Source: Saccharofermentans sp.
Lineage (GTDB): Bacteria; Bacillota; Clostridia; Saccharofermentanales; Saccharofermentanaceae
Length of the DNA stretch: 64,000 nt
NCBI GenBank assembly: GCA_024691325.1
Contig: JAILNR010000003.1
Span: 45,260-109,259, forward strand
Reading direction: 5' to 3'
In this document: one piece after another, positions 27,056 to 35,294 of the stretch
How the letters are laid out: each line of letters starts with the position of its first letter
How positions within the stretch are numbered: the first letter of the stretch is position 1
The notes under the pieces: generated by a model
The model's database searches: none
What the model saw: only the letters and a program-made list of their open reading frames with translations
Told to the model about the DNA's origin: nothing
Made by a program: the position numbers and the translations under genes

Positions 27056-28459
27056 ATGGTTTTGATAGACAGGTTTATGTCATTTTCGCTTGTTAAGAAG
27101 ATAATTGCCATTGCCGTCGCAGTTGTGGTTATTGCCGGTATCATCACCGGAATCGTCTTCCTGACGAAGGGCATCTCGGCTACAACGATAAGGCTTCTTA
27201 GCACGCAGGGCACGGTCACGCTTACAGATTCAAAGGGCTCCGAGAGGTCTTTGGTCGAGAACATGAGGTTCTCAAGCGGTGACGTACTCAGCACAGGGGT
27301 TAACAGCCTCGCATCGATTGCACTTGATGACACCAAGACGATCACACTTGATCAGAACAGCCGTGCACAGTTTACACAGTCGCGCAATGCACTGTCGGTC
27401 GACCTTCAAAGCGGCGGTCTTTTCTTCGATGTCAATAAGCCTCTTGCAGAGGACGAGACATTTGAAATAACGACTGCCACCATGACGATCGGCATCAGAG
27501 GAACATCGGGACATGTACGTGTTGATGGTCACGGAATCGCAACCATTACAGTAACTACAGGTAATGTCCTTGTTACGGGAATTAACCCGAACACGGGCGA
27601 GACCAAGTCAACAAACGTAAGCGCAGGACACAGAGCCACAGTTTATCTTATCGACGGTAGAGCTGTAGGAAGTGTCGACTTCATTATGTCCGATGTAACA
27701 GAGAACGATCTTGGCACGTTTGTGCTGAACTGCATACTTGATAACAGAACTGTTCTCCTTACAGCCTGCGCATTGAACGACTGGGATCAGGCACTCCTGT
27801 ACCAGCTCGCAGGAAGAGAAGTAGTTGAAGCAACTGAAGAGGAGCTCGAAGAGGTCGAGGAGATCCTTGAGACTTATACAGAGGAGACGATAGCAACTCC
27901 TACGCCGAGAGCCCCAAGCGAGCCGACGACAGCTCCTGAGACGGAGACGGAAGCTGCGACAGCAACACCGGCACCGACACAGGGCGGTAACCGTACAAAC
28001 ACACCGACACCGGCACCGACACAGGCACCGGGTGCGACAGCAACTCCTACGCCTACGCGTGCACCTTCGGCAACGGCAACGCCTACACCGGCACCTACAT
28101 CAGGCGGTTCATCTTCAGGCGGCGGTTCATCTTCAGGCGGCGGCAGTTCATCAGGCGGATCTTCGGCAACACCTACGCCTGCTCCGGCTACACCGACACC
28201 TGCACCGGCAACTCCTACACCGAGACCGGCTACTCCTACGCCTGTTCCGGCTACGCCTACGCCCGTTCCGGCAACACCTACGCCAGTACCGGCAACACCT
28301 ACGCCGACGGAGCCTGAACCTACACCGACAGATCCCGAACCGACTCCGACGGATCCCGAACCGACTCCGACAGATCCTGACCCGGGACCGACTGATCCGA
28401 CTGGAGGAGACGATCCGACTCCGTCTTCAGATCCTGATGACGGTACCGGCAACGATTGA
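27056..28459 (+). CDS. Membrane-anchored FecR-domain protein with PT-rich tail
   Basis: This 467-residue protein has one N-terminal membrane helix (about 14-37), a FecR-type beta domain (about 45-165; VTLTDSKGSERSL, MTIGIRGTSGHVRV), a middle part of about 85 residues, an acidic helix (EEELEEVEEILE) and then about 180 residues rich in Pro, Thr, Ala and Gly. The tail has units such as ATPTPAP, ATPTPVP and EPTPTDP plus a SSGGGSSSGGG stretch. It is probably anchored in the membrane with the FecR domain outside and the tail crossing the wall. FecR domains sense or bind ligands, and non-TonB forms are seen in many Bacillota. It is 14 nt before the CHASE2 cyclase and probably partners with it. No sigma factor gene is adjacent. 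Confidence 0.82.
   Translation: MVLIDRFMSFSLVKKIIAIAVAVVVIAGIITGIVFLTKGISATTIRLLSTQGTVTLTDSKGSERSLVENMRFSSGDVLSTGVNSLASIALDDTKTITLDQNSRAQFTQSRNALSVDLQSGGLFFDVNKPLAEDETFEITTATMTIGIRGTSGHVRVDGHGIATITVTTGNVLVTGINPNTGETKSTNVSAGHRATVYLIDGRAVGSVDFIMSDVTENDLGTFVLNCILDNRTVLLTACALNDWDQALLYQLAGREVVEATEEELEEVEEILETYTEETIATPTPRAPSEPTTAPETETEAATATPAPTQGGNRTNTPTPAPTQAPGATATPTPTRAPSATATPTPAPTSGGSSSGGGSSSGGGSSSGGSSATPTPAPATPTPAPATPTPRPATPTPVPATPTPVPATPTPVPATPTPTEPEPTPTDPEPTPTDPEPTPTDPDPGPTDPTGGDDPTPSSDPDDGTGND
27890..28440 (+). repeat. Low-complexity repeat coding for a Pro-Thr-rich tail
   Basis: This stretch of imperfect short repeats (units like CCGGCAACACCTACGCC and CCGACTCCGACGGATCCC) encodes the PT-rich and Gly/Ser-rich tail of the FecR-like protein. 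Third bases vary while the peptide repeats hold, so the unit is preserved at protein level. Such tracts often change length by slippage. Confidence 0.85.
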
Positions 28460-28465
28460 TATAAT
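28457..28465 (+). promoter_or_regulatory. Extended -10 box before the CHASE2 cyclase
   Basis: TGATATAAT, a perfect extended -10 form (TGnTATAAT), overlaps the FecR stop and ends 8 nt before the cyclase ATG. A transcript from it would start at or next to the ATG, giving the cyclase an independent leaderless message. Confidence 0.5.
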
Positions 28466-28473
28466 AGTGGTCT

Positions 28474-30294
28474 ATGAAGACCGGAATTAAACGAAACATT
28501 ATCTACTCGCTGGTCGGCGCGGCCATAACGACCGCGCTGATCGGCAGTGGACTCATCAAGCGTCCTGACAAATGGGTTCAGGATGCTCTTTTTCAGAGAG
28601 GGAGCGTAAGCTCAAACGACATTATCATCATCGGCATCGATGACGACGCACTCGACAGGCTCGGACCCTACTATTCATGGGACCGCAACATAATGGCATC
28701 TGCGCTTGAGCAACTGGCGTCAGACCCGGACAAACGTCCTGCCGTAGTCGCGATCGATACCTTGTACGCAAGTACGACCACACCCGAGGCCGATGAAAGA
28801 CTTGCAGCGGCAGCTGAAGAGCTCGGCTGTGTCATTACGGGAACCGTTGCAGAATACGGTACTTCCCAGTTTTTCTCGGATAACGGCGAAGTAGTAACCA
28901 ACAACTACTCCGTTTTAAGTTATGAAGAGCCTTTTGAGGCGCTCCGGGATGTCACGACTCAGGGACACATCAACGCGATGGTCGATATCGACGGTATCAT
29001 GCGTCATGCGCTTTTGTATGTCGAGCCTGTTGACGAGAACGGCAACACAAGGCGTGTTTACTCTATGCCCTGTGAAGTGGCCCGTAAATTCTTAGAGACA
29101 CAGGGCGATACGTTAGAGTATCCCACTGTTAATTCCAGAGGACAGTTCTATATCCCCTTCTTCTCGAAGCCGGGCGGATTCTACGACGGCTTTAACATCG
29201 CCGATCTTATCGACGGCAAGATCCCTTCAGACTACTACGCAGGAAAGATCGTACTTATCGGACCTTACGCCGTAGGACTCCAGGACGCCTACTTCACACC
29301 TATCGAGAGAAGCCGTCAGATGTACGGTATCGAGATCCAGGCAAACGTAATACAGGGCTTGATCGAGCACACATTCAGACAGGAGGCCCCCGACTTCCCG
29401 CAGCTTTGCGTTCTGTTTGTGATAAGTGCTCTTTGTATGTACCTGTTCTTAAGCTGGAAATTCGCACCCGCAACGATCGTGGGAATACTCGTGTCGGGAC
29501 TTGCGGTGGTCGCCTCATACTTTAATGCGGAGGCGGGTTACCAAACGCATCCGATATGGATCCCGGCTTCAGTCCTGTCGCTTTTGCTCGTTGCCGTTGT
29601 TGTCCACTACTGGAGAGAAGCGGTTGAAAGAGCGAAGGTATATAACACTTTCGAGAGGTATGTTGCCCCTTCTGTTGTTAAGGAGATCCTGAAGGAAGGT
29701 ACTGATGCACTCGAGCTCGGCGGCAAGAATGTTGATATCGCGGTGCTTTTCGTAGATGTAAGAGGTTTTACGACGATGTCGGAGAGACTTGAGCCTGAGA
29801 AGGTCGTTTACATCCTTAACAAGATCCTTACCATGACATCTTCCTGTATAGAGAAGAACGGCGGAACGCTCGATAAGTTCGTCGGCGATGCTACTATGGC
29901 TTTCTGGGGAGCTCCCTTCCCGCAGGAGGATTCAGTTTATCTTGCATCGAAGACTGCACTTGATATCGTTCACGGATGTGAGCAGGTTGCTGCACAGCTT
30001 CGTGAGGAGACCGGCGAAGACTTCAAGGTCGGTGTCGGTGTTCACTATGGTCCCGCGGTCGTCGGCAACATCGGTTCCGAGAGACGCATGGACTACACGG
30101 CTATCGGCGACACGGTAAATACGGCAGCCCGTCTTGAGGCAAACGCACCCGGAAGCACGGTCTATATCAGCCGCGTCGTTGCAGACAAGCTGGGCAGCCT
30201 TGCAAAGACAAAATCACTCGGAGATTCTGTTAAACTTAAGGGTAAGGCAGAAGGATTCGAAGTCCTGATACTTGAGAGTCTGGAGGAGAAATAA
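28474..30294 (+). CDS. CHASE2-domain class III adenylate/guanylate cyclase
   Basis: This 606-residue protein has an N-terminal helix, an extracellular CHASE2 sensor (about 30-310), three membrane helices (about 310-380) and a cytosolic class III cyclase domain (about 420-600). The metal-binding Asp residues are in LFVDVRGFTTMSE and KFVGDATMAFWG, and DYTAIGDTVNTAARLE is the hallmark of this cyclase group. It should make cAMP, or less likely cGMP, in response to an external signal. The FecR-like protein upstream and the MBL-GAF-GGDEF gene downstream (1 nt gap) suggest one signalling unit. There is no strong Shine-Dalgarno sequence before the ATG. Confidence 0.93.
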   Translation: MKTGIKRNIIYSLVGAAITTALIGSGLIKRPDKWVQDALFQRGSVSSNDIIIIGIDDDALDRLGPYYSWDRNIMASALEQLASDPDKRPAVVAIDTLYASTTTPEADERLAAAAEELGCVITGTVAEYGTSQFFSDNGEVVTNNYSVLSYEEPFEALRDVTTQGHINAMVDIDGIMRHALLYVEPVDENGNTRRVYSMPCEVARKFLETQGDTLEYPTVNSRGQFYIPFFSKPGGFYDGFNIADLIDGKIPSDYYAGKIVLIGPYAVGLQDAYFTPIERSRQMYGIEIQANVIQGLIEHTFRQEAPDFPQLCVLFVISALCMYLFLSWKFAPATIVGILVSGLAVVASYFNAEAGYQTHPIWIPASVLSLLLVAVVVHYWREAVERAKVYNTFERYVAPSVVKEILKEGTDALELGGKNVDIAVLFVDVRGFTTMSERLEPEKVVYILNKILTMTSSCIEKNGGTLDKFVGDATMAFWGAPFPQEDSVYLASKTALDIVHGCEQVAAQLREETGEDFKVGVGVHYGPAVVGNIGSERRMDYTAIGDTVNTAARLEANAPGSTVYISRVVADKLGSLAKTKSLGDSVKLKGKAEGFEVLILESLEEK

Positions 30295-30295
30295 T

Positions 30296-32005
30296 ATGTT
30301 GAGTTTCTTTGGAAGAGGATCAGCTTTTAGCGATAAGAACAACTGCGCATACTTTAAGCACGGCGACAGGCTGGTGCTTATCGACTGTTCCGCAACAGCT
30401 TTCAATAAAGTAAAGAATCTTTCCATGGACGGAATCACGGGTATCGAGATACTCGTGACACACACCCATTCGGATCACGTGAACGGCATAGCGATGCTCA
30501 TCGATTACATGTGGTTTGTTAAGAAAGTTCCTGTTACGGTGATCGCGCCTTCCGAAGATGTTAAGAACGACCTTCTTTATCTTCTCCAAAGACTCGACGG
30601 CTGCGAGAACGACTGGTACACACTTGTTACCGCCTCAGAGTTCAACGCTCCTTATGTGAAGGCGGTTATACCCACGACACACTCACAGCAGCTCGAAGGA
30701 CGCTGCTTCGGTTATAACCTCGATGTTGACGGCACGAATGTTGTTTATACGGGTGACTCGAATACGATCGAGCCGTTTAAGCCCTATATCACGCCTGGTT
30801 CCGAGCTTTATATGGAAACTTCATTCTACAGAAGTGATGTCCACATGCACATCGATGACCAGCTGTCTTTCATTAAGGAATTCGTTGGAAGCGGTGTTAG
30901 TGTGTACCTCATGCACCTTGATGATGAGAACAATATCCTGGCCAAGATCAACGGCACAGGAGCGAAGCTTGCTCCTCTTTACACCGGCTGCGGAGAGTGC
31001 GAGGTTACACCCGATCTTATCTACGGCATCACGGATACTCTTTATAAAGAGACCTGCAAGAATGACGATAACGACCACCAGCTCATCTTCGGTGCACTGA
31101 CTGAACTCGGTAAGAACATCGTGGGTGCCGACCGCGCGAGCTTCTGGAAGTGGGACAAGCGCCGTCACGAGCTTTGGACCACGGCCGCTACCGGCGTCGA
31201 TAAGATCATCATTCCCGATAACACAGGTCTTGTAGGCAAGGCCATCACGAATAAGGGCGTCTTCGTTACTAACGATCCGTACTCGGACCCCGACTTCAAC
31301 TCCTCTGTCGATAAGAAGACGGGCTATGTCACGAAGTCGGTCATGGTCCTCCCTGTCGCGGATGTTAACGGCGAGTATATCGGCGCCTTCCAGCTTATCA
31401 ACAAATTAGACGGCGGCTTTGACATCGAGGAAGACTCGCGAAAGCTTTCTTTGCCCGCTTTGATCCTGGGCCTCGCACTCGAGTCGGATACATTCCTTGA
31501 TGACGCTCACCACGACCGTCTGACCAAGCTCAAGAACCGTATCGGCTTCTACTCCGACTTCTCAAGAAAGTACATGAAGTACCTCGAGGCAGACTGTGAG
31601 AAGCCTCTGAGCATGTTCATCTGCGACATCGATAAGTTCAAGATGGTAAACGACACCTACGGCCACAACGCGGGCGACCAGGTGCTCGAGCATGCAGCCA
31701 AGCTTCTCCTCGGCGCGTGTGAAGAGAACGAGAACGCATACCGCTGGGGCGGCGAGGAGTTCATCATCCTGATGCCGGACACCACTCTCGAGCAGGCTGT
31801 AGTCAAGGCGGAAAATCTTCGAAAAGAAATTGAAGCCTCCGAGTTCCCGGCAGACGGCGTCATGATACATAAGACCATGAGCTTCGGTGTCCATACCTTC
31901 GTAAAGGGCAAGACGATTGAAGAGAACGTCAGCATGGCAGACGAACATCTCTACACCGCCAAGGAGACGGGACGTAATAAGGTAGTTTACGAAGGGAAGG
32001 AATAA
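30296..32005 (+). CDS. Metallo-beta-lactamase-GAF-GGDEF fusion
   Basis: This 569-residue protein joins three domains. A metallo-beta-lactamase-fold hydrolase (about 1-235) has THTHSDHVNG, a later YTGDSN Asp and LMHLDD. A GAF domain (about 250-400) follows. A GGDEF domain (about 412-569) has KLKNRIGF and the full signature WGGEEF, so it should make c-di-GMP. The MBL part most resembles RNase Z-like or phosphodiesterase-type hydrolases and may hydrolyse a small ligand, perhaps a nucleotide. Translation is probably coupled to the cyclase, with GGAGGA 8 nt before the ATG, inside the end of that gene. The pairing of a cyclase and a GGDEF enzyme suggests cross-talk of cAMP and c-di-GMP. Confidence 0.9.
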   Translation: MLSFFGRGSAFSDKNNCAYFKHGDRLVLIDCSATAFNKVKNLSMDGITGIEILVTHTHSDHVNGIAMLIDYMWFVKKVPVTVIAPSEDVKNDLLYLLQRLDGCENDWYTLVTASEFNAPYVKAVIPTTHSQQLEGRCFGYNLDVDGTNVVYTGDSNTIEPFKPYITPGSELYMETSFYRSDVHMHIDDQLSFIKEFVGSGVSVYLMHLDDENNILAKINGTGAKLAPLYTGCGECEVTPDLIYGITDTLYKETCKNDDNDHQLIFGALTELGKNIVGADRASFWKWDKRRHELWTTAATGVDKIIIPDNTGLVGKAITNKGVFVTNDPYSDPDFNSSVDKKTGYVTKSVMVLPVADVNGEYIGAFQLINKLDGGFDIEEDSRKLSLPALILGLALESDTFLDDAHHDRLTKLKNRIGFYSDFSRKYMKYLEADCEKPLSMFICDIDKFKMVNDTYGHNAGDQVLEHAAKLLLGACEENENAYRWGGEEFIILMPDTTLEQAVVKAENLRKEIEASEFPADGVMIHKTMSFGVHTFVKGKTIEENVSMADEHLYTAKETGRNKVVYEGKE

Positions 32006-32473
32006 TCAGTTCTTGGAACGGAACAGGTCGATAAGACCTTCGGAACAATCCGATTTCCTGACTGAATAAGCTTTGTTCATTGTTGTAAAGAGATAGAAGT
32101 TGGTTTCTGTCTCTTTTATTTTGTGAAGATCATCATAGACTATAGTCGTATGGGACCCGTCCGAGTTTACTTCGAACCTGTCCTCATAGAACTTATAACT
32201 GTATGTCGTATCCTGCAAAGCCTTATTGGTGCGGAAAGCGGAGAATATCTTAGCCTTGGATGATATATAACATAAAGTGGGAACAGCGACCATAGCGAGC
32301 ACACAGATAACGATGGAGATTATAAGCATCTTCTTAATGCTTACGGCAAGAAGTGTGACGAATAACAATTCGCAGATAATGATGCAGGAAGCATTGTGCG
32401 AATTATGAAAAGCTGCCTTGTGGAACTTGCTTACTTCATTCTCATCCCATCTGAAAGAACTCTCGTATGGCAT
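32006..32473 (-). CDS. YcxB-like membrane protein
   Basis: This 155-residue protein has two membrane helices near residues 30-70 and a C-terminal globular part (YEDRFEVNSDGSHTTIVYDDLHKIKETETNFYLFT) typical of the YcxB-like family, whose function is unknown. AGGTGA precedes the ATG. It ends exactly where the convergent MBL-GAF-GGDEF gene ends and is the last gene of a run of small membrane-protein genes. Confidence 0.75.
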   Translation of the reverse strand: MPYESSFRWDENEVSKFHKAAFHNSHNASCIIICELLFVTLLAVSIKKMLIISIVICVLAMVAVPTLCYISSKAKIFSAFRTNKALQDTTYSYKFYEDRFEVNSDGSHTTIVYDDLHKIKETETNFYLFTTMNKAYSVRKSDCSEGLIDLFRSKN

Positions 32474-32527
32474 ATCTTCACCTATCCCTTCTGTTAAAGA
32501 TATTTTACATTATACCACACAGATGAT

Positions 32528-32971
32528 TTATGTCATATCTCCCAGGTAATCGATATGAAAAAAGACAAGCAAAAGGTCTCTTACTACGAAGGTCCCGATA
32601 ACAACAACGAGTATTCCCCAGGCCTCCGCATTGTACAGAACGCGCCACACTTGCGATTCCTCTTTAATGAGGAAAGTATTATGCAAAAGCGCGACCCACA
32701 TACGAAGCAAAAGGACGATTGCATATACGGGAACGGGGTTGCTTAGAAAAGACTTAACTATATGGCCGTCAAGCAAGGCAAGTATAGCTCTGGTGCCGCC
32801 GCATCCCGGGCAATAAAGATGAAGTTCACGGGAAAAATAGCACCGCTCCTGTTCCTTCATCAGGATAGAAGGATCAAAGTGAAGGTAAACAAAAGAAATT
32901 GCGGCAGCTGCCAGGATCACTGACACTGCCGCAAATGCAATAACAAATCTCTTGTTGGTCTTGGTCAGCAA
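32528..32971 (-). CDS. DUF2752 membrane protein
   Basis: This 147-residue protein has the DUF2752 signature CPGCGGTRA between helices, with three or four membrane segments. Function is unknown; the Cys pair suggests metal or redox chemistry at the membrane face. The start is a TTG overlapping the end of the zinc-ribbon gene by 7 nt, so translation is probably coupled. No better ATG start leaves the first helix intact. Confidence 0.8.
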   Translation of the reverse strand: MLTKTNKRFVIAFAAVSVILAAAAISFVYLHFDPSILMKEQERCYFSRELHLYCPGCGGTRAILALLDGHIVKSFLSNPVPVYAIVLLLRMWVALLHNTFLIKEESQVWRVLYNAEAWGILVVVIGTFVVRDLLLVFFHIDYLGDMT

Positions 32972-33438
32972 AATATGCCAAAACCCAAAGTACAGAAGAG
33001 GTCGACAATAACCTGCATAACAAAAGAGGTTATCGATACGATCATTCCAAAAGTTGCCAAGGTCTTATAATTCACGCTGTTAACGCAGCCGATGACACCC
33101 AATATGAATCCCGCGATACTGACGGTATAGAAAGGATTAATGAAGAATCCCACAATACCTAAGATAAGCGACAGGACAGCCACGGTTCCATAGTCTGCGT
33201 TGTCTTTTACAGGAGGCGTGTACGCCTTGTTGTCATATGAGTAGCTTCCGCTGTCGGGAGAATTAACAGGCTTAACAAAACGGTCAGGATCGGGAGTACC
33301 GCTCATCGGCTCCGCTTTACCCTCCTCCGGTTCCGTAGCAGCTGTCTTTACTTCCTCACTGTCGAAAACAGCCCCGCATGTACCGCAGAACTTATTCTTG
33401 TTAGGATTCTCCGCGCCGCATTTATCACATGTCTTCAT
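32965..33438 (-). CDS. Zinc-ribbon membrane protein with DUF4190-like segment
   Basis: This 157-residue protein begins with a zinc ribbon (CDKCGAENPNKNKFCGTCG, about 4-22), then a Pro/Glu-rich linker and two or three membrane helices of the kind seen in DUF4190 proteins (VAVLSLILGIVGFFINPFY). These are common accessory proteins of unknown role in Clostridia. It precedes the DUF2752 gene in the same unit, and DUF2752 and zinc-ribbon proteins often travel together. Confidence 0.77.
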   Translation of the reverse strand: MKTCDKCGAENPNKNKFCGTCGAVFDSEEVKTAATEPEEGKAEPMSGTPDPDRFVKPVNSPDSGSYSYDNKAYTPPVKDNADYGTVAVLSLILGIVGFFINPFYTVSIAGFILGVIGCVNSVNYKTLATFGMIVSITSFVMQVIVDLFCTLGFGIFC

Positions 33439-33457
33439 AATCTTATCCCCCTTATTA

Positions 33458-34177
33458 TTATTCTGTCTTCACATTGTCAAATGTGGAAAAACCGGTCCTT
33501 ACATCATTAAACTGATATTTCTCGGCATATTTATAACCTTCACTGTCCCTGATGGCCTCGAAGAAATCAGACTCAAGCTCCGTGCTTCTTATGACCCCTG
33601 ACAGATTACGGTTCTCATCATCAAGATAATAGACGGCCGCAAGGAAAACCTGACAGTTCGTACCGGATTCCACGGGATACTCGCGGGTAAAGCACAGTAC
33701 GAATTCCTTGTCGTTCTCTTTCGAGGGGCCGTACTCGTAGACAAGCTCCTCCCTCGGCATCTTCTCCGTGCAGAAGGTATCGAAGACTTCGACGACCCTT
33801 GAGATAGAGGTGGAGTCCCCGATACTTTGCTTCATAAAAACGGCCGCGAGTCTTCCGCCTGCCACATTCTCGTTGCCGGACACATCGTCTTCTATTACTT
33901 TACCAATCTCGGTATACGGATCTTTACCGTTCATAGCCCTGTAAACATCCTTCATAAACGGATGTTCGCTGGTCCTCAGGACTGAGAAAGTTCTGACTGT
34001 CTGGGCTATAGAGACAATGAACAGAAACATCAGAAGCGCAGCACCTGCTATAAGGCAGACATTGATCCGTAATCCGATAATACATAAAACGACGCCGGCA
34101 AGGAAAAGGATGCCGAATCTGAAGAACATCGTAGTTACAAAAGAAAGTAATGCAAGTCTTATTTTGAACTTATTCAT
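33458..34177 (-). CDS. Unrecognised membrane protein, two helices
   Basis: This 239-residue protein has two N-terminal membrane helices (about 8-60) and a soluble C-terminal part with no motif I recognise. I chose the ATG at 34175-34177 because it overlaps the stop of the upstream gene as ATGA, a standard coupling arrangement; an earlier in-frame ATG is less likely. It is the third gene of the run starting at 35258. Confidence 0.65.
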   Translation of the reverse strand: MNKFKIRLALLSFVTTMFFRFGILFLAGVVLCIIGLRINVCLIAGAALLMFLFIVSIAQTVRTFSVLRTSEHPFMKDVYRAMNGKDPYTEIGKVIEDDVSGNENVAGGRLAAVFMKQSIGDSTSISRVVEVFDTFCTEKMPREELVYEYGPSKENDKEFVLCFTREYPVESGTNCQVFLAAVYYLDDENRNLSGVIRSTELESDFFEAIRDSEGYKYAEKYQFNDVRTGFSTFDNVKTE

Positions 34178-34635
34178 GCTGCACACTTTCTTGACTTAAC
34201 GCCGTTAATTGATGTGCAGACAAGCCATGCGACAGAGACCGCAATGCCCAGAGCCGCCGGGATTGTGAGGACTATTGAAGAAACATCAAAATCCATAAAA
34301 TTGATAATGATCATTGTTCCAATGATTGATGTAATATGACTCAATAAACTGATACCGGATGTAATGGACTGAGCTACTGTGTATGCCGCATTGGACGCTT
34401 TATTACGTCTGGCATACATCACGATTCCCGTAACAAGAATCACGAAAGATATAACCAGCAAGAGCAGATATAATAATAGGAGTGCAAGAGAACCTGCTGT
34501 TATTCTGTCGTCACCGTAATCTCCTGCCGCTATAAATATTAATGCCGCGATAAGCACACCTTCGCCCGGCAATATACTGCTGAAGAAGAGCAAAATGGAA
34601 GAAACTATAGACAAGACGAAATTAGCTATCTTCAT
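34174..34635 (-). CDS. Unrecognised four-helix membrane protein
   Basis: This 153-residue protein has about four membrane helices and no domain I recognise. Its ATG overlaps the stop of the gene upstream (ATGA), and its own stop overlaps the next start in the same way. The tight coupling says these three proteins are made together, perhaps as a complex. Confidence 0.65.
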   Translation of the reverse strand: MKIANFVLSIVSSILLFFSSILPGEGVLIAALIFIAAGDYGDDRITAGSLALLLLYLLLLVISFVILVTGIVMYARRNKASNAAYTVAQSITSGISLLSHITSIIGTMIIINFMDFDVSSIVLTIPAALGIAVSVAWLVCTSINGVKSRKCAA

Positions 34636-35258
34636 ATCTTATCCTTTGCAAAATCCTTCTCGACGACGATCTCAACATGAGACCCCGTTACACTGACACG
34701 GACATCGTCAGCGATGCTCGCGGTAATGGAACGCTCAAGCTCGTCCCAGGCTTCACGTGATTCCTCCTTGGGAACACCATTGACGCTCAATGCCTCTTTA
34801 TAGCTGCCCATGGACCACTCGGATATCGTACCGCCATTGCCTCCGGGTGTAGTAATGCCCAGAAGCTCATCCGATAACTGTTCGAGAGGTACTACCTCCA
34901 CATCCTCAGGCAACAGAGCAACTGCGATTATCTCTTTGATCTTGCCCATGAATCCGTAAGTAACAGAATTCTTGCCGTTCTTGGAGGCAAAGATCAGCTG
35001 CTCTCTCATACCTTTTGTCATTGAGACATCTGAAGTAAGGGAAAGAAGATACTTCTTGCCGGTTCTCTCGAGCTTATATACTGCGGAAACATCTCCCACA
35101 ATACCTCTTAAAAGCCCTACGAGTTCCTCAGCCAGAAGTCTCAGACGAAGGTTCTGCTTACGGGTAAGCTCTCCTTCAGTACCAATTGCCTCTGTTAAAG
35201 AAAGAACCTCACTGAGATTCGGATTTTGTGTAGTTAGAGTGACCTTGGCTGATTCCAT
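34632..35258 (-). CDS. Possible divergent RsbW-like ATPase fold protein
   Basis: This 208-residue soluble protein opens with a stretch (LRLRLLAEELVGLLRGIVGD) that resembles the helix of anti-sigma-type histidine-kinase-like ATPases, with an alternating beta region behind it (KYLLSLTSDVSMTKGMREQL). The N-box Asn that binds Mg-ATP is not evident, so ATPase activity is doubtful. Resemblance is weak and the call is tentative. GGGGGCGG before the ATG supports the start. It is the first gene of the coupled membrane-protein run, 36 nt after the CDP-paratose 2-epimerase stop. Confidence 0.5.
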   Translation of the reverse strand: MESAKVTLTTQNPNLSEVLSLTEAIGTEGELTRKQNLRLRLLAEELVGLLRGIVGDVSAVYKLERTGKKYLLSLTSDVSMTKGMREQLIFASKNGKNSVTYGFMGKIKEIIAVALLPEDVEVVPLEQLSDELLGITTPGGNGGTISEWSMGSYKEALSVNGVPKEESREAWDELERSITASIADDVRVSVTGSHVEIVVEKDFAKDKI

Positions 35259-35294
35259 AAACCGCCCCCATAATTCCTATTATCTTTCAAACCA

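Noticed and set aside
27890..28440. Possible CRISPR-like array
   Set aside because: Units are short, imperfect and without unique spacers, and they are inside a coding frame, so they are protein-coding repeats.
27874..28452. Minus-strand Gly/Val-rich frame opposite the PT-rich tail
   Set aside because: The repeat DNA creates a long open frame in several phases; the plus-strand phase continues a FecR domain and is the real one.
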